DNA from: Alphaproteobacteria bacterium
GTDB lineage: Bacteria; Pseudomonadota; Alphaproteobacteria; JAAEOK01
Assembly: GCA_024244705.1 (NCBI GenBank)
Contig: JAAEOK010000056.1
Span: 1-64,000, forward strand
Direction of reading: 5' to 3'
DNA length: 64,000 bases
Under the pieces are notes generated by a model. It was not told where the DNA came from. It worked only from the letters and a program-made list of their open reading frames with translations, and ran no database searches. Below are positions 45,810 to 53,101 of the stretch, in pieces (within the stretch, counting starts at the first letter, position 1; each line of letters starts with the position of its first letter). The translations under genes and the position numbers were made by a program.

Positions 45810-47054
45810 TCATGCGGCATCGTGGCGCACCCAGTCGGTCAGCGGCGCCCATACCGCCTCGGGACCGGCATGACCGACGACCATGCCGATATGGCCCAGC
45901 GGCGGTGTCATCTTCGCCGCCCCGGGGATGGCGTCGATCAGCGCCGCGGCCGAGGCGGGCGGCACGATGCGATCGGCGCCGGGCACGATGCCGAGGGTCG
46001 GCAGGCGGAGTTCGGCGGGCCGTATCGGCGCGCCGGCGACCCGCCACTGCCCCGCCCCCGGGGTGTTGCGGCCGTACCAGTCGTCGAGGCATTCCCGCGC
46101 CACCCGGGCGGCCAACGGGACGCCATCGTTGAGCCAGTCCTCGAGGGCGACGAAATGCGCCGCCTTGGCCGATTCGGGGTCGAGACGGCCGAAGGCGAGG
46201 AACTTCTTGACCGCGAGGTAGGGGTCGAGCGCGCAGAACAGCACTTGGATCAGATCGGTCGGCATCTCGCCGAGCTGCTCGACCACCGGCCAAAACGGCG
46301 CAACACCTGTCGCCAGCGCCTTCGCCGCCGCCGCGTCGTCGGCATGGAAATCCCAAGGGGTGGCCAAAAGGGCCAGGCGCGAAATGTCGCGATGACGGCG
46401 CAGGGCCAGGGCCAGGGCCAGATTTCCACCCATGCAATAGCCGATCACGGCGACTTTGCCGCCGGCCGCCGCGCGGGCCGCGTCGAGGGCCCGCTCAAGA
46501 CGCCCGGCGATATAATCGCTAAGGTCGAATTCCCGCTCCGCCGGGCCGGGCCGGTCCCAGTCGATGACCAGGGGCCGCAATCCGGCTTCGGCCAAGTGGC
46601 GGATCAGGCTGCAGCGCGACGACAAATCGAGGACATGAAATCGATTGACCAAGGACGGCACGATCAAAACGACCGATCCCGCGCCGCCCGCGTCATAGTC
46701 GAACATGCGGGTCGTCCCCTCGCGCCACAGGACGGGCGGATCGGCGACATCGCGGCGCCAGGGATGCCGGCGGTAGGCTTCGATTCCGGCCAGAAAATCG
46801 CCCAGCCGGCGCCGTATCTCGGCATCGACCGCGGCGTCGAAACCGTTACTTGGCGCGTCGTTTAGGCGTTGCCGAAGGCTTGCGGCGCTTTCGCTCAACC
46901 GGGGCTTCCAATCGAGCGATCCGCTCTTCAACAGCGGCAAGGCGGCGCGCGAGGTCGTCCAGGTCCACGCCGCCAGGCCGAGATGCATCGGCAACGGGCG
47001 GGGCCCCAGCCGCGGCGGCGGCGGTGTGGGTGGATGGCTGTTGCGCTGCGGCAT
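45810..47054 (-). CDS. phaC: Polyhydroxyalkanoate synthase, PhaC (short, class III-like)
   Basis: The 414-residue enzyme polymerises hydroxyacyl-CoA. The lipase-like box with catalytic cysteine is GYCMGG, with Asp in PGADRIVPP and His in GHIGMVVG. It is shorter than class I PhaC (about 590) and nearer class III. Its start is unclear: ATG 47054 and ATG 46988 are possible. The GPRPLP and SSRAALPLLKSGSLDW-like segments near the N-terminus look protein-like, which supports a long overlap with the PhaE-like gene. Confidence in the product is high, in the exact start low. Confidence 0.88.
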   Translation of the reverse strand: MPQRNSHPPTPPPPRLGPRPLPMHLGLAAWTWTTSRAALPLLKSGSLDWKPRLSESAASLRQRLNDAPSNGFDAAVDAEIRRRLGDFLAGIEAYRRHPWRRDVADPPVLWREGTTRMFDYDAGGAGSVVLIVPSLVNRFHVLDLSSRCSLIRHLAEAGLRPLVIDWDRPGPAEREFDLSDYIAGRLERALDAARAAAGGKVAVIGYCMGGNLALALALRRHRDISRLALLATPWDFHADDAAAAKALATGVAPFWPVVEQLGEMPTDLIQVLFCALDPYLAVKKFLAFGRLDPESAKAAHFVALEDWLNDGVPLAARVARECLDDWYGRNTPGAGQWRVAGAPIRPAELRLPTLGIVPGADRIVPPASAAALIDAIPGAAKMTPPLGHIGMVVGHAGPEAVWAPLTDWVRHDAA

Positions 47055-47247
47055 CGGTCTCGTTCGGCGGTTGCGGCATGATTCCGGCCCACAGGCCGGG
47101 CACGGCGGCGGCGTTGGTCGTCCACAGGCTGATCAGCCGGCTGACGGCGTCGGCGGTCTGCGGATCGGCTGCCACCGCCGCCATCTGACTCTGCCACAGA
47201 TCCAGGTAGCGGCGGGCCAATTCTTCCAAATCCGGCGGATCAGACAT
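46846..47247 (-). CDS. PhaE-like/phasin-like small protein upstream of phaC
   Basis: The 133-residue protein begins MSDPPDLEELARRYLDLWQSQ, has a helix-rich N-terminal part with LISLWTTNAAAVPGLWAG, a middle Pro/Ala linker and a C-terminal helix (LARRLAAVEERIARLEA) with a Lys/Arg-rich tail. Class III synthases need a second subunit PhaE, and the resemblance is to a small PhaE-like or phasin-like protein. The exact family is not certain. Its last 200 or so bases overlap phaC in another frame. Confidence 0.6.
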   Translation of the reverse strand: MSDPPDLEELARRYLDLWQSQMAAVAADPQTADAVSRLISLWTTNAAAVPGLWAGIMPQPPNETDAAAQQPSTHTAAAAAGAPPVADASRPGGVDLDDLARRLAAVEERIARLEAPVERKRRKPSATPKRRAK

Positions 47248-47328
47248 GGCCGGAGTATAATCGCCCCAAATGCCACTGACCAGAACGGCGGCGGGCGCGG
47301 GTGGTCCCATCGCAGTGCGATAGGGGTC

Positions 47329-47356
47329 TTGCGCGGCGCAACATTTTGCGTGCAAA
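47329..47356. promoter_or_regulatory. Two TTGC/GCAA inverted repeats, candidate PhaR operator
   Basis: TTGCGC (47329-47334) pairs with GCGCAA (47336-47341), and TTTGC (47345-47349) pairs with GCAAA (47352-47356). Both lie in the 161-base gap between the divergent phaE/phaC operon and phaR. PhaR homologues bind TGC-rich inverted repeats near pha genes, so autoregulation and repression of the pha operon are plausible. Confidence 0.45.
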
Positions 47357-47408
47357 GCGACGCCCGAAGATGGTCTAATATGCGGCGCACAACAACGAAG
47401 GCCTGACG

Positions 47409-48011
47409 ATGGCGCGGGAAAACGGCGACCCGACGGCGCCGGTGACGATCAAGAAATATGCCAACCGCCGTCTCTACAATACGGCGACCAGCAGCTACGT
47501 GACCCTCGACGACCTGTGCCAGATGGTCAAGGAGGGGATCGACTTCGTCGTCTACGACGCCAAGTCGGGCGACGACATTACCCGCCCGGTCCTGACCCAG
47601 ATCATCGTCGAAGAGGAAAACAAGGGTCAGAACCTGCTGCCGATCAACTTCCTGCGCCAATTGATCGCGTTTTACGGCGACAGTTTGCAGGCGGTCGTGC
47701 CGGGATATCTCGAGCAAAGCATGGAAGCCTTCTCCCATAACCAGGAGCGCATGCGGAGCTATATCCAGGAGGCCTTCGACGGCATCTTCCCGTTCGGCTC
47801 GTTCGAAGAGATGGGGCGCCAAAACATGGCGATGTTCGAGCGCACCATGAAGATGTTCGCCAACCCCTATACTGGCAAGGACCCCGGCGGCGCGGAAGAC
47901 GGGACGTCGACCGAATCGACGAACGGCCCCAGCGGCGACGATCTCAAACAGCTCAAGGCTCAGATCGACGCCCTCCAGGACCAATTGCAGAAGCTTTCCG
48001 ACAAGAAGTAA
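47409..48011 (+). CDS. phaR: Polyhydroxyalkanoate synthesis repressor PhaR
   Basis: The 200-residue regulator opens with VTIKKYANRRLYNTATSSYVTLDDL, the hallmark PhaR DNA-binding domain. The segment INFLRQLIAFYGDSLQAVVPGYL is the PHB-binding regulator half. The C-terminus is a short coiled coil (LKAQIDALQDQLQKL). PhaR represses phasin and pha genes and is released by PHB granules. It is divergent from the phaE-phaC operon. Confidence 0.95.
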   Translation: MARENGDPTAPVTIKKYANRRLYNTATSSYVTLDDLCQMVKEGIDFVVYDAKSGDDITRPVLTQIIVEEENKGQNLLPINFLRQLIAFYGDSLQAVVPGYLEQSMEAFSHNQERMRSYIQEAFDGIFPFGSFEEMGRQNMAMFERTMKMFANPYTGKDPGGAEDGTSTESTNGPSGDDLKQLKAQIDALQDQLQKLSDKK

Positions 48012-48088
48012 GGATCGTCGGGCGGGGCGCCGGAGCGCCGACAGGTCGATCGCCGTCGGGTTCCCTGGCCCGAGACACAAGGGGCAAT

Positions 48089-49141
48089 TTGGCCGTCCGC
48101 AAGATGGGCTACGAAATTATTCGATATCGCGATGAATTCCGGGACCAGGTCATCGGCCTGATGAAAAATCATTGGGGGCCGGACGAGGCGACCAACGCCG
48201 CCTGCTTCAAGTGGAAATACGAAGACAATCCCTATCTCGACGGACCCCTCCTTTACTTGGCCCTGGATGGCAAGCGGCTTGCCGGAATGCGGGGATTGTT
48301 CGGCGCGGCGTGGCAGATCGGGGCGCGCGGTACCGGTTTCCCCCTGCCCTGCAACGCCGATACCTACGTCGAACCTGCCGACCGCAGACACGGCGTCTAT
48401 CACCAGCTCACCAAGCGCATGATCGCCGACCTCTCGGCGCTCGGCATTTCCCATGTTCTCAACTTCACCCCTTCGGAGGCCAACGCGCTCAATTCGATGC
48501 TGTTCGGCTGGCGCCCGCTGGGGCCCTTTAGGTCGATGACCCGGCATCGTTCCGAGGATGACCCGGGCGGGCCGGATCCGGTATCGCCGCCGGGGACGCC
48601 GGAGGGCCGTGATGAAATTGTGATCGATACGACAGCTCGTCCGCAGGAAATGGCCAGTCTGATCGCTCGCTGCACCGCGGACGGCCGCATAGGCCACGTC
48701 AGGAATGAAGCCTACTTCGGGTGGCGATACGGCAATCCGTTTTCGAATTTCCGCTTCGTCTATTGCCGCAGCCGCGAATTGGACGGCTATCTGATTCTGT
48801 ATCAAGCGGCGGACCGGCAAACCGACCAATTGTGGATCGCCGACATCGCCGCCCCATCGAAAGCGATCGAGGCGAAACTGCTGAACGCCGCGATCGGGTT
48901 CGGTGACCGCAACCGGTTGCGGGTGTGGTCGGCGACGCTCTCCGACGAAACGCGGCGCTCATTCCTTCGTTTGGGCTTTCGGCCGGACAATTCGAGTGCT
49001 GAGCGACTCCGGTACGCCACCGGTCCGCTCATTCGCGCCATGAACCACGGCGGCGCCGATGGCGAATGGGATCTGGGCGGCGTCGATTTGCGCCGGCTGG
49101 CGAATTGGGACCTGCGACGGATTTACAACGACGCCATGTGA
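48089..49141 (+). CDS. GNAT-superfamily acetyltransferase, two-domain
   Basis: The roughly 350-residue protein starts with TTG 48089 (4 bases after AAGGGG) or ATG 48104. The N-terminal half has a GNAT-like start (YRDEFRDQVIGLMKNHW), the FKWKYEDNPY segment and YVEPADRRHGVYHQLTKRMI, which is the acetyl-CoA loop in a diverged form. The C-terminal half repeats a similar fold (WRYGNPFSNFRFVY and LGF). It looks like a tandem GNAT. Acceptor unknown; similar genes occur in surface-polysaccharide loci. It is convergent with the FkbH-like gene. Confidence 0.7.
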   Translation: MAVRKMGYEIIRYRDEFRDQVIGLMKNHWGPDEATNAACFKWKYEDNPYLDGPLLYLALDGKRLAGMRGLFGAAWQIGARGTGFPLPCNADTYVEPADRRHGVYHQLTKRMIADLSALGISHVLNFTPSEANALNSMLFGWRPLGPFRSMTRHRSEDDPGGPDPVSPPGTPEGRDEIVIDTTARPQEMASLIARCTADGRIGHVRNEAYFGWRYGNPFSNFRFVYCRSRELDGYLILYQAADRQTDQLWIADIAAPSKAIEAKLLNAAIGFGDRNRLRVWSATLSDETRRSFLRLGFRPDNSSAERLRYATGPLIRAMNHGGADGEWDLGGVDLRRLANWDLRRIYNDAM

Positions 49142-49201
49142 TCGCCCCCGGCCCGGTCGGCGAATTTCAGGTCTGTCCCCGCCTTGGACAGCCAATTCGT
49201 T

Positions 49202-50266
49202 CTATGGCGCCGTGAGACGGTCCCGTCCCGTGTCGATCACTTCGATATGCGCCGGCATCGCTACATTCTTTTCGAGGTCATGCTCCAAGAGAACATGGTC
49301 GTCGTCGCGGAATACTTCCCGAAAGCCGGCGAAGCGGTAGGTCACCATCATGATCCGGTTGCGTCCGGTGTGCCGGAATTCGGCTTGAAGTCGGGCTCCC
49401 GCATCCCTGGCACGGCGCATGATTTCACTGAGCAGCGTTACCCCGACACCGCGCGACATGACCCGGCAGGAAACGACCAGAAGCTTGAGGGTCCAGACGC
49501 TTTCGCCAACCTCGACAACGACAAGACCGACCTTGCCGTACCAGCCAAAGCGGTCGTTCAGTTCCGCCACCAGCATCAAATGATCGGACGACTGCCGGAA
49601 GGCGTCGAGCTCATCGAGCGTGTAATCATAACCGGTGGAGTTGAGCTGACTGGTCCGCGCAACCAGCTCTTCAACACGCCCCAAATCCTCGGTTTGGGCC
49701 GGGAAGATCGAGAGCTCCATGCCGAGCGAGGCCTGAAATTCGGTCGCCGGCCCGTCAAACAGCTCTTCGGCGGCGCGACGCTTAAAGTCCTGTTGGTACA
49801 TATGGCGTCGCCGGCCGCGTTCCGGTGTCTGCGGACCCGGTCTCAGTCGTGGGTGGTCGAGCAGGTTCAGCAGGTCTTGTCTGGCGTCGACGCACAAGAC
49901 CTCGGGGTGGGCATGGCTGACCTCCGCGCGCTCATAGGCCTGGTCGTCGACGAACGCAAAGGTGTCGAGGCCCAGGTTCAGCGATTGCGAAATTTCTGCG
50001 AGTGAGTTCGACTTCGCCGTCCAATCAATGTGTGGACACAAAAAATAGTCGGCCAGGCCGAAGACCGTGAGTTGCTCCCACGCGGCCGCGTAATCGCCTT
50101 GGCTGGCGATGGCATGCAGCACGCCGTGACCATCGAGGATCCGAATCAGCTCGGCCGAATCCGCGCGCAGGCTGACCGGCCCCTCCAATAGGACGCCGTC
50201 CCACAGCGTGTTATCGAGATCCCACACCAGGCACTTTATCGGCTGCGCCGCCGGCGATCCGTCCAT
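49202..50266 (-). CDS. FkbH-like HAD-GNAT protein (glyceryl-ACP formation)
   Basis: The 354-residue protein has the HAD nucleophile region WDLDNTLWDGVLLEG (D16, D18), Ser55 in IASQGD as motif II, Lys85 in TAKSN, and FVDDQAYERAE (D107, D108). The C-terminal GNAT-like part has SCRVMSRGVGVTLL. These are the features of FkbH-like proteins, which take 1,3-bisphosphoglycerate, dephosphorylate it and load the glyceryl unit on an ACP. The start overlaps the acyl-CoA dehydrogenase stop (TGATG). It is the last gene in the four-gene operon, convergent with the GNAT gene. Confidence 0.85.
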   Translation of the reverse strand: MDGSPAAQPIKCLVWDLDNTLWDGVLLEGPVSLRADSAELIRILDGHGVLHAIASQGDYAAAWEQLTVFGLADYFLCPHIDWTAKSNSLAEISQSLNLGLDTFAFVDDQAYERAEVSHAHPEVLCVDARQDLLNLLDHPRLRPGPQTPERGRRRHMYQQDFKRRAAEELFDGPATEFQASLGMELSIFPAQTEDLGRVEELVARTSQLNSTGYDYTLDELDAFRQSSDHLMLVAELNDRFGWYGKVGLVVVEVGESVWTLKLLVVSCRVMSRGVGVTLLSEIMRRARDAGARLQAEFRHTGRNRIMMVTYRFAGFREVFRDDDHVLLEHDLEKNVAMPAHIEVIDTGRDRLTAP

Positions 50267-51432
50267 CACGTGCTCTCCGCCGGCGGCGGACCGGACCCGA
50301 CGGGATGCTGGCGATAGGCATGACCGGCGATCGACAGCTGACTGATCTCCGAGCTGCCCTCGATGATCTCCATGACCTTTGCGTCGCGCAGGATGCGGGC
50401 TACGGGATAGCGGTCGCTGCAGCCGTTGGCGCCGAGCAGCTGAACCGCGTCGACGGCGGCCCGCATGGCCGCTTTCGAGGCGAAATACTTGGCGATAATG
50501 GTTTCCATGACGGCGTTCGGGTCTCCCGCCTCCCTCAGCGTGCCGGCGCGCCGACACAGCAGGTCGGCGGCGTGCTGGCCGGTGAGCATATCGGCAATGA
50601 TCCGGCGCACCAGTTGATGCTGGCTCAACTCGGCGCCGAACTGAGACCGCTCGCTGGTGTACCGCGTCGCCGTGTCCAGACAGGCGCGGATCATGCCGAC
50701 GCAACTCCACGCCACGCCGTAACGGCCATGATCGAGGGCAGTCGCCGCGACCAGCGAGAAACCGCTTCCCGGCCGGGCCAGCACCTGATCCGCCGCAACC
50801 ACACAACCGTCGAAATCCAAGGTCGCCAACATCGCGCCGCGGGCGCCCAGCATGCCGGCGATCGGGGTGACCGAGAGACCTTCGCTCCGGCGATCGACAA
50901 TGAACGCCGTCGCCTCTCCCTCGCACTGCGCGAGGACCAGGAACAGATCGGCGATTTGCCCCAGGGTGATCCAGGTCTTCGTCCCCTGCAGCCGAAAGCC
51001 GTCGGTCACCGGCACCGCGGACAATTCCGGATGGGCCGCATCGCTGCCCACCGCGGGTTCGCTCAGCGCAAAAGCGGCGATCCGGTCGCCATTCGATAGC
51101 AGGGGCAGGTACCGATCGCGTTGCGACGTCGACCCGCAGCGATGGATCGCCTGAGCCACCATGCCGTGGGCGGTCAGCAGACTGCGCGTCGCCGCGCACG
51201 CATAGCCGACCTCCTCGTTCAATAGGCCATAGACGGTCATGTCCATGGCCTCGCCGCCCCATTTCTTCGGCAGCCATGGCGTGAGATAGCCCGCGCCCGC
51301 GATCTTGCGAATGACGTCGTGGTCGAGTTTCTCTTCACGATCGAACCGCGCGGCATGGGGCGCGATGGTCGCCTCGACGAAGGATCGAAACTCCTCGCGC
51401 CTTGCCACGCCTGGTTCGCCGTTCTCGATCAT
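50266..51432 (-). CDS. Acyl-CoA dehydrogenase (FkbI-like)
   Basis: The 388-residue flavoprotein has the acyl-CoA dehydrogenase fold: ALSEPAVGSD, the TKTWITLGQIADL segment, RSQFGAELSQHQ and the catalytic region LRDAKVMEIIEGSSEIS. In glyceryl-ACP pathways this family oxidises the carbonyl stage on the carrier toward hydroxymalonyl-ACP. Given its place next to an ACP and FkbH-like gene, an ACP-bound substrate is more likely than a fatty acyl-CoA, though this is inference. It lies 3 bases after the ACP gene. Confidence 0.85.
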   Translation of the reverse strand: MIENGEPGVARREEFRSFVEATIAPHAARFDREEKLDHDVIRKIAGAGYLTPWLPKKWGGEAMDMTVYGLLNEEVGYACAATRSLLTAHGMVAQAIHRCGSTSQRDRYLPLLSNGDRIAAFALSEPAVGSDAAHPELSAVPVTDGFRLQGTKTWITLGQIADLFLVLAQCEGEATAFIVDRRSEGLSVTPIAGMLGARGAMLATLDFDGCVVAADQVLARPGSGFSLVAATALDHGRYGVAWSCVGMIRACLDTATRYTSERSQFGAELSQHQLVRRIIADMLTGQHAADLLCRRAGTLREAGDPNAVMETIIAKYFASKAAMRAAVDAVQLLGANGCSDRYPVARILRDAKVMEIIEGSSEISQLSIAGHAYRQHPVGSGPPPAEST

Positions 51433-51435
51433 GTC

Positions 51436-51699
51436 TCAGCCTTGCGATAGTGCGCTTTTGCGGGTTACGAATTCCGCCAGTTCGTTGACCGAGCGAAAAT
51501 TGGCGAGGTCGAGATCGTCATCCTCGACCACGACGCCGAATTCCTGCTCGGTGAAGGCGACCAGCTGCACGGCAAACAGCGAATCGACCACGCCGGCCTC
51601 GAATATGTCGGTGTCGTCATCGATGTCGTCGCGCCGCATTGCGCGCCGGAAGTATGATTTCACTCGCCCCTTTATCGTCGCGGGCATTCGGCCACCCAT
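51436..51699 (-). CDS. Stand-alone acyl carrier protein (FkbJ-like)
   Basis: This 87-residue ACP (or 83 residues from ATG 51687) has the phosphopantetheine site AGVVDSLFAVQLV with S40, and a following acidic helix II and NELAEFV helix IV. It lacks the GADSLD form of fatty-acid ACP and resembles the carriers found in FkbJ-type glyceryl pathways. A holo-ACP synthase is expected elsewhere. It starts 3 bases after the 3-hydroxyacyl-CoA dehydrogenase and 3 before the acyl-CoA dehydrogenase. Confidence 0.85.
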   Translation of the reverse strand: MGGRMPATIKGRVKSYFRRAMRRDDIDDDTDIFEAGVVDSLFAVQLVAFTEQEFGVVVEDDDLDLANFRSVNELAEFVTRKSALSQG

Positions 51700-51702
51700 G
51701 TG

Positions 51703-52560
51703 TCAGTAAGCGAAGAACCCACGACCGCTCTTGCGGCCGAGATTGCCCTCTTCGACCATTTTCTCAAGCAGCGGACAAGGGCGGAATTTGCTGCCACCCA
51801 AACACGCCTCCAATACTCTTAACGAATCGAGGATCGTATCCAACCCGATGAGATCCGCCGTTTCCAGCGGCCCCATCTTGTGATCGAAGCACGACTTGAA
51901 GATGGCGTCCACGTCTTCGGCCACGGCAACGCCTTCGTGAATGAGAAAAATCGCCTCGTTGATGGTCGGCATCAACACGCGGTTCGAGACGAAACCCGGA
52001 GAATCGCGCACGACCACATACTTCTTTCCCACCTCATCGAGGAATCGGCCGGTTTCGCGCAGGGTATCCGGCGACGTCATTTCGCCCGGAATGACCTCGA
52101 CCGTGTCCTTGAGCGGGACCGGATTCATGAAATGGACGCCGATCAGCCTTCCCGGCAGCCCGATGAACGATCCGAGCCGGGTTATCGGAATACAGGACGT
52201 ATTGGCGATCAATATGCAAGACGGCGCGACCACCTTTTCGAGCGCCTCGAAGACCTCGCGCTTGAGGTCAATATTTTCGTTGACGTTTTCGATGACGAAA
52301 TCGGCGTCGGCGAGCGTTTGATAGTCGGTCGAGAGGCCAAGCCGCGCCATTGTCGCGTCGACCGTCTCGGCCCTCTTCGACTTTGTGAACATGGCCCGCG
52401 CGCCGAGACTCCGCCGGATGCGCGTCGCCGCCGCATCGAGCGCCGACGATTCAATATCGACCAGAACCGGCCCATATCCCTGTTGCAGGAGGTCTTCGCA
52501 AAGGCCGGCACCCATGATACCGGCCCCAACCACCCCGACGACCCTTTCTTGGTCTTTCAT
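51703..52560 (-). CDS. 3-hydroxyacyl-CoA dehydrogenase (FkbK-like)
   Basis: The 285-residue NAD-dependent enzyme has VVGVVGAGIMGAG at the N-terminus, the HFMNPVP catalytic His motif and the ETADLIGLDTILDSL dimer helix, ending in the family's RKSGRGFFAY. It is the first gene of the operon. In the FkbH-type pathway this partner oxidises the hydroxyl of glyceryl-ACP. It shares the fold with Hbd at 8473 but is a diverged paralogue. A gap of about 280 bases precedes its start. Confidence 0.87.
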   Translation of the reverse strand: MKDQERVVGVVGAGIMGAGLCEDLLQQGYGPVLVDIESSALDAAATRIRRSLGARAMFTKSKRAETVDATMARLGLSTDYQTLADADFVIENVNENIDLKREVFEALEKVVAPSCILIANTSCIPITRLGSFIGLPGRLIGVHFMNPVPLKDTVEVIPGEMTSPDTLRETGRFLDEVGKKYVVVRDSPGFVSNRVLMPTINEAIFLIHEGVAVAEDVDAIFKSCFDHKMGPLETADLIGLDTILDSLRVLEACLGGSKFRPCPLLEKMVEEGNLGRKSGRGFFAY

Positions 52561-52839
52561 TGCCCGTTCGCAGCCACTTTCGACCCGGCGACCTTACCAT
52601 CCAGGATACGGCACCTCCACCGGTGCGGCGCAGCCCGTCCGGCATTCGAGAACCGAGACCGCTCCACCGTCTGACGTGGATTTTTGGTGCGTGGCCACAG
52701 GCACCAGGTCAAAAAATGTCCGCGACACAAAAAAAACCTACTATTTGGTGACCGGCGTCACAGATTTGGACCCAAAGTATGGTTAATACTCCCATCGACG
52801 AGCCGCTGATGGCTCGCCGACTTGGACAGGAACCGACCC
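52561..52839. other. Gap upstream of the FkbK-J-I-H-like operon
   Basis: No gene is seen. It holds an A8 run at 52729-52736, a short GTGAC/GTCAC stem near 52750 and an AGTAT/ATACT inverted repeat near 52780. These could belong to promoters on either strand, but none gives a clean -35/-10 pair. Confidence 0.3.
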
Positions 52840-52959
52840 GTGCACATACAAAATTATGTCACCGCCGTTGCCGATTTGACCGTTCTGACGATCGGGTTCG
52901 CGCTTTTTGCTGTGCCGTTCGGGTTGGTTCTGTTCTCGCCTCTGATCATGGGCCTGTGA
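52840..52959 (+). CDS. 39-residue single-pass membrane protein
   Basis: A GTG at 52840 with AGGA 8 bases upstream opens a frame of 39 codons plus stop. The protein starts MHIQNYVTAVADL, then one strongly hydrophobic segment ending in LFSPLIMGL. It is not recognised. It stands alone between the FkbK-like gene (opposite strand) and the aminotransferase. A good ribosome site and a coherent transmembrane sequence support a true small gene, but its shortness keeps confidence modest. Confidence 0.5.
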   Translation: MHIQNYVTAVADLTVLTIGFALFAVPFGLVLFSPLIMGL

Positions 52960-53101
52960 CGCGGCGCGGAGATATCCGCCGTTCGACGCCATCCCCTCCC
53001 CCGACGAGAGATATCGCTAGGTAGGTGCGGTCGATTCTGCCGCAGCGACCAAGGCGTCGCCCGGGGACGGCGAGGCGCCGCCCCCGTCAACGCCGCTCGC
53101 G

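Noticed and set aside
50267-51277. Upstream extension of the FkbH-like frame, giving a 691-residue protein
   Set aside because: The extra N-terminal part is an out-of-frame shadow of the acyl-CoA dehydrogenase gene. It is Arg- and Gly-rich with no family match. The ATG at 50266 begins just before the HAD motif and overlaps the dehydrogenase stop.
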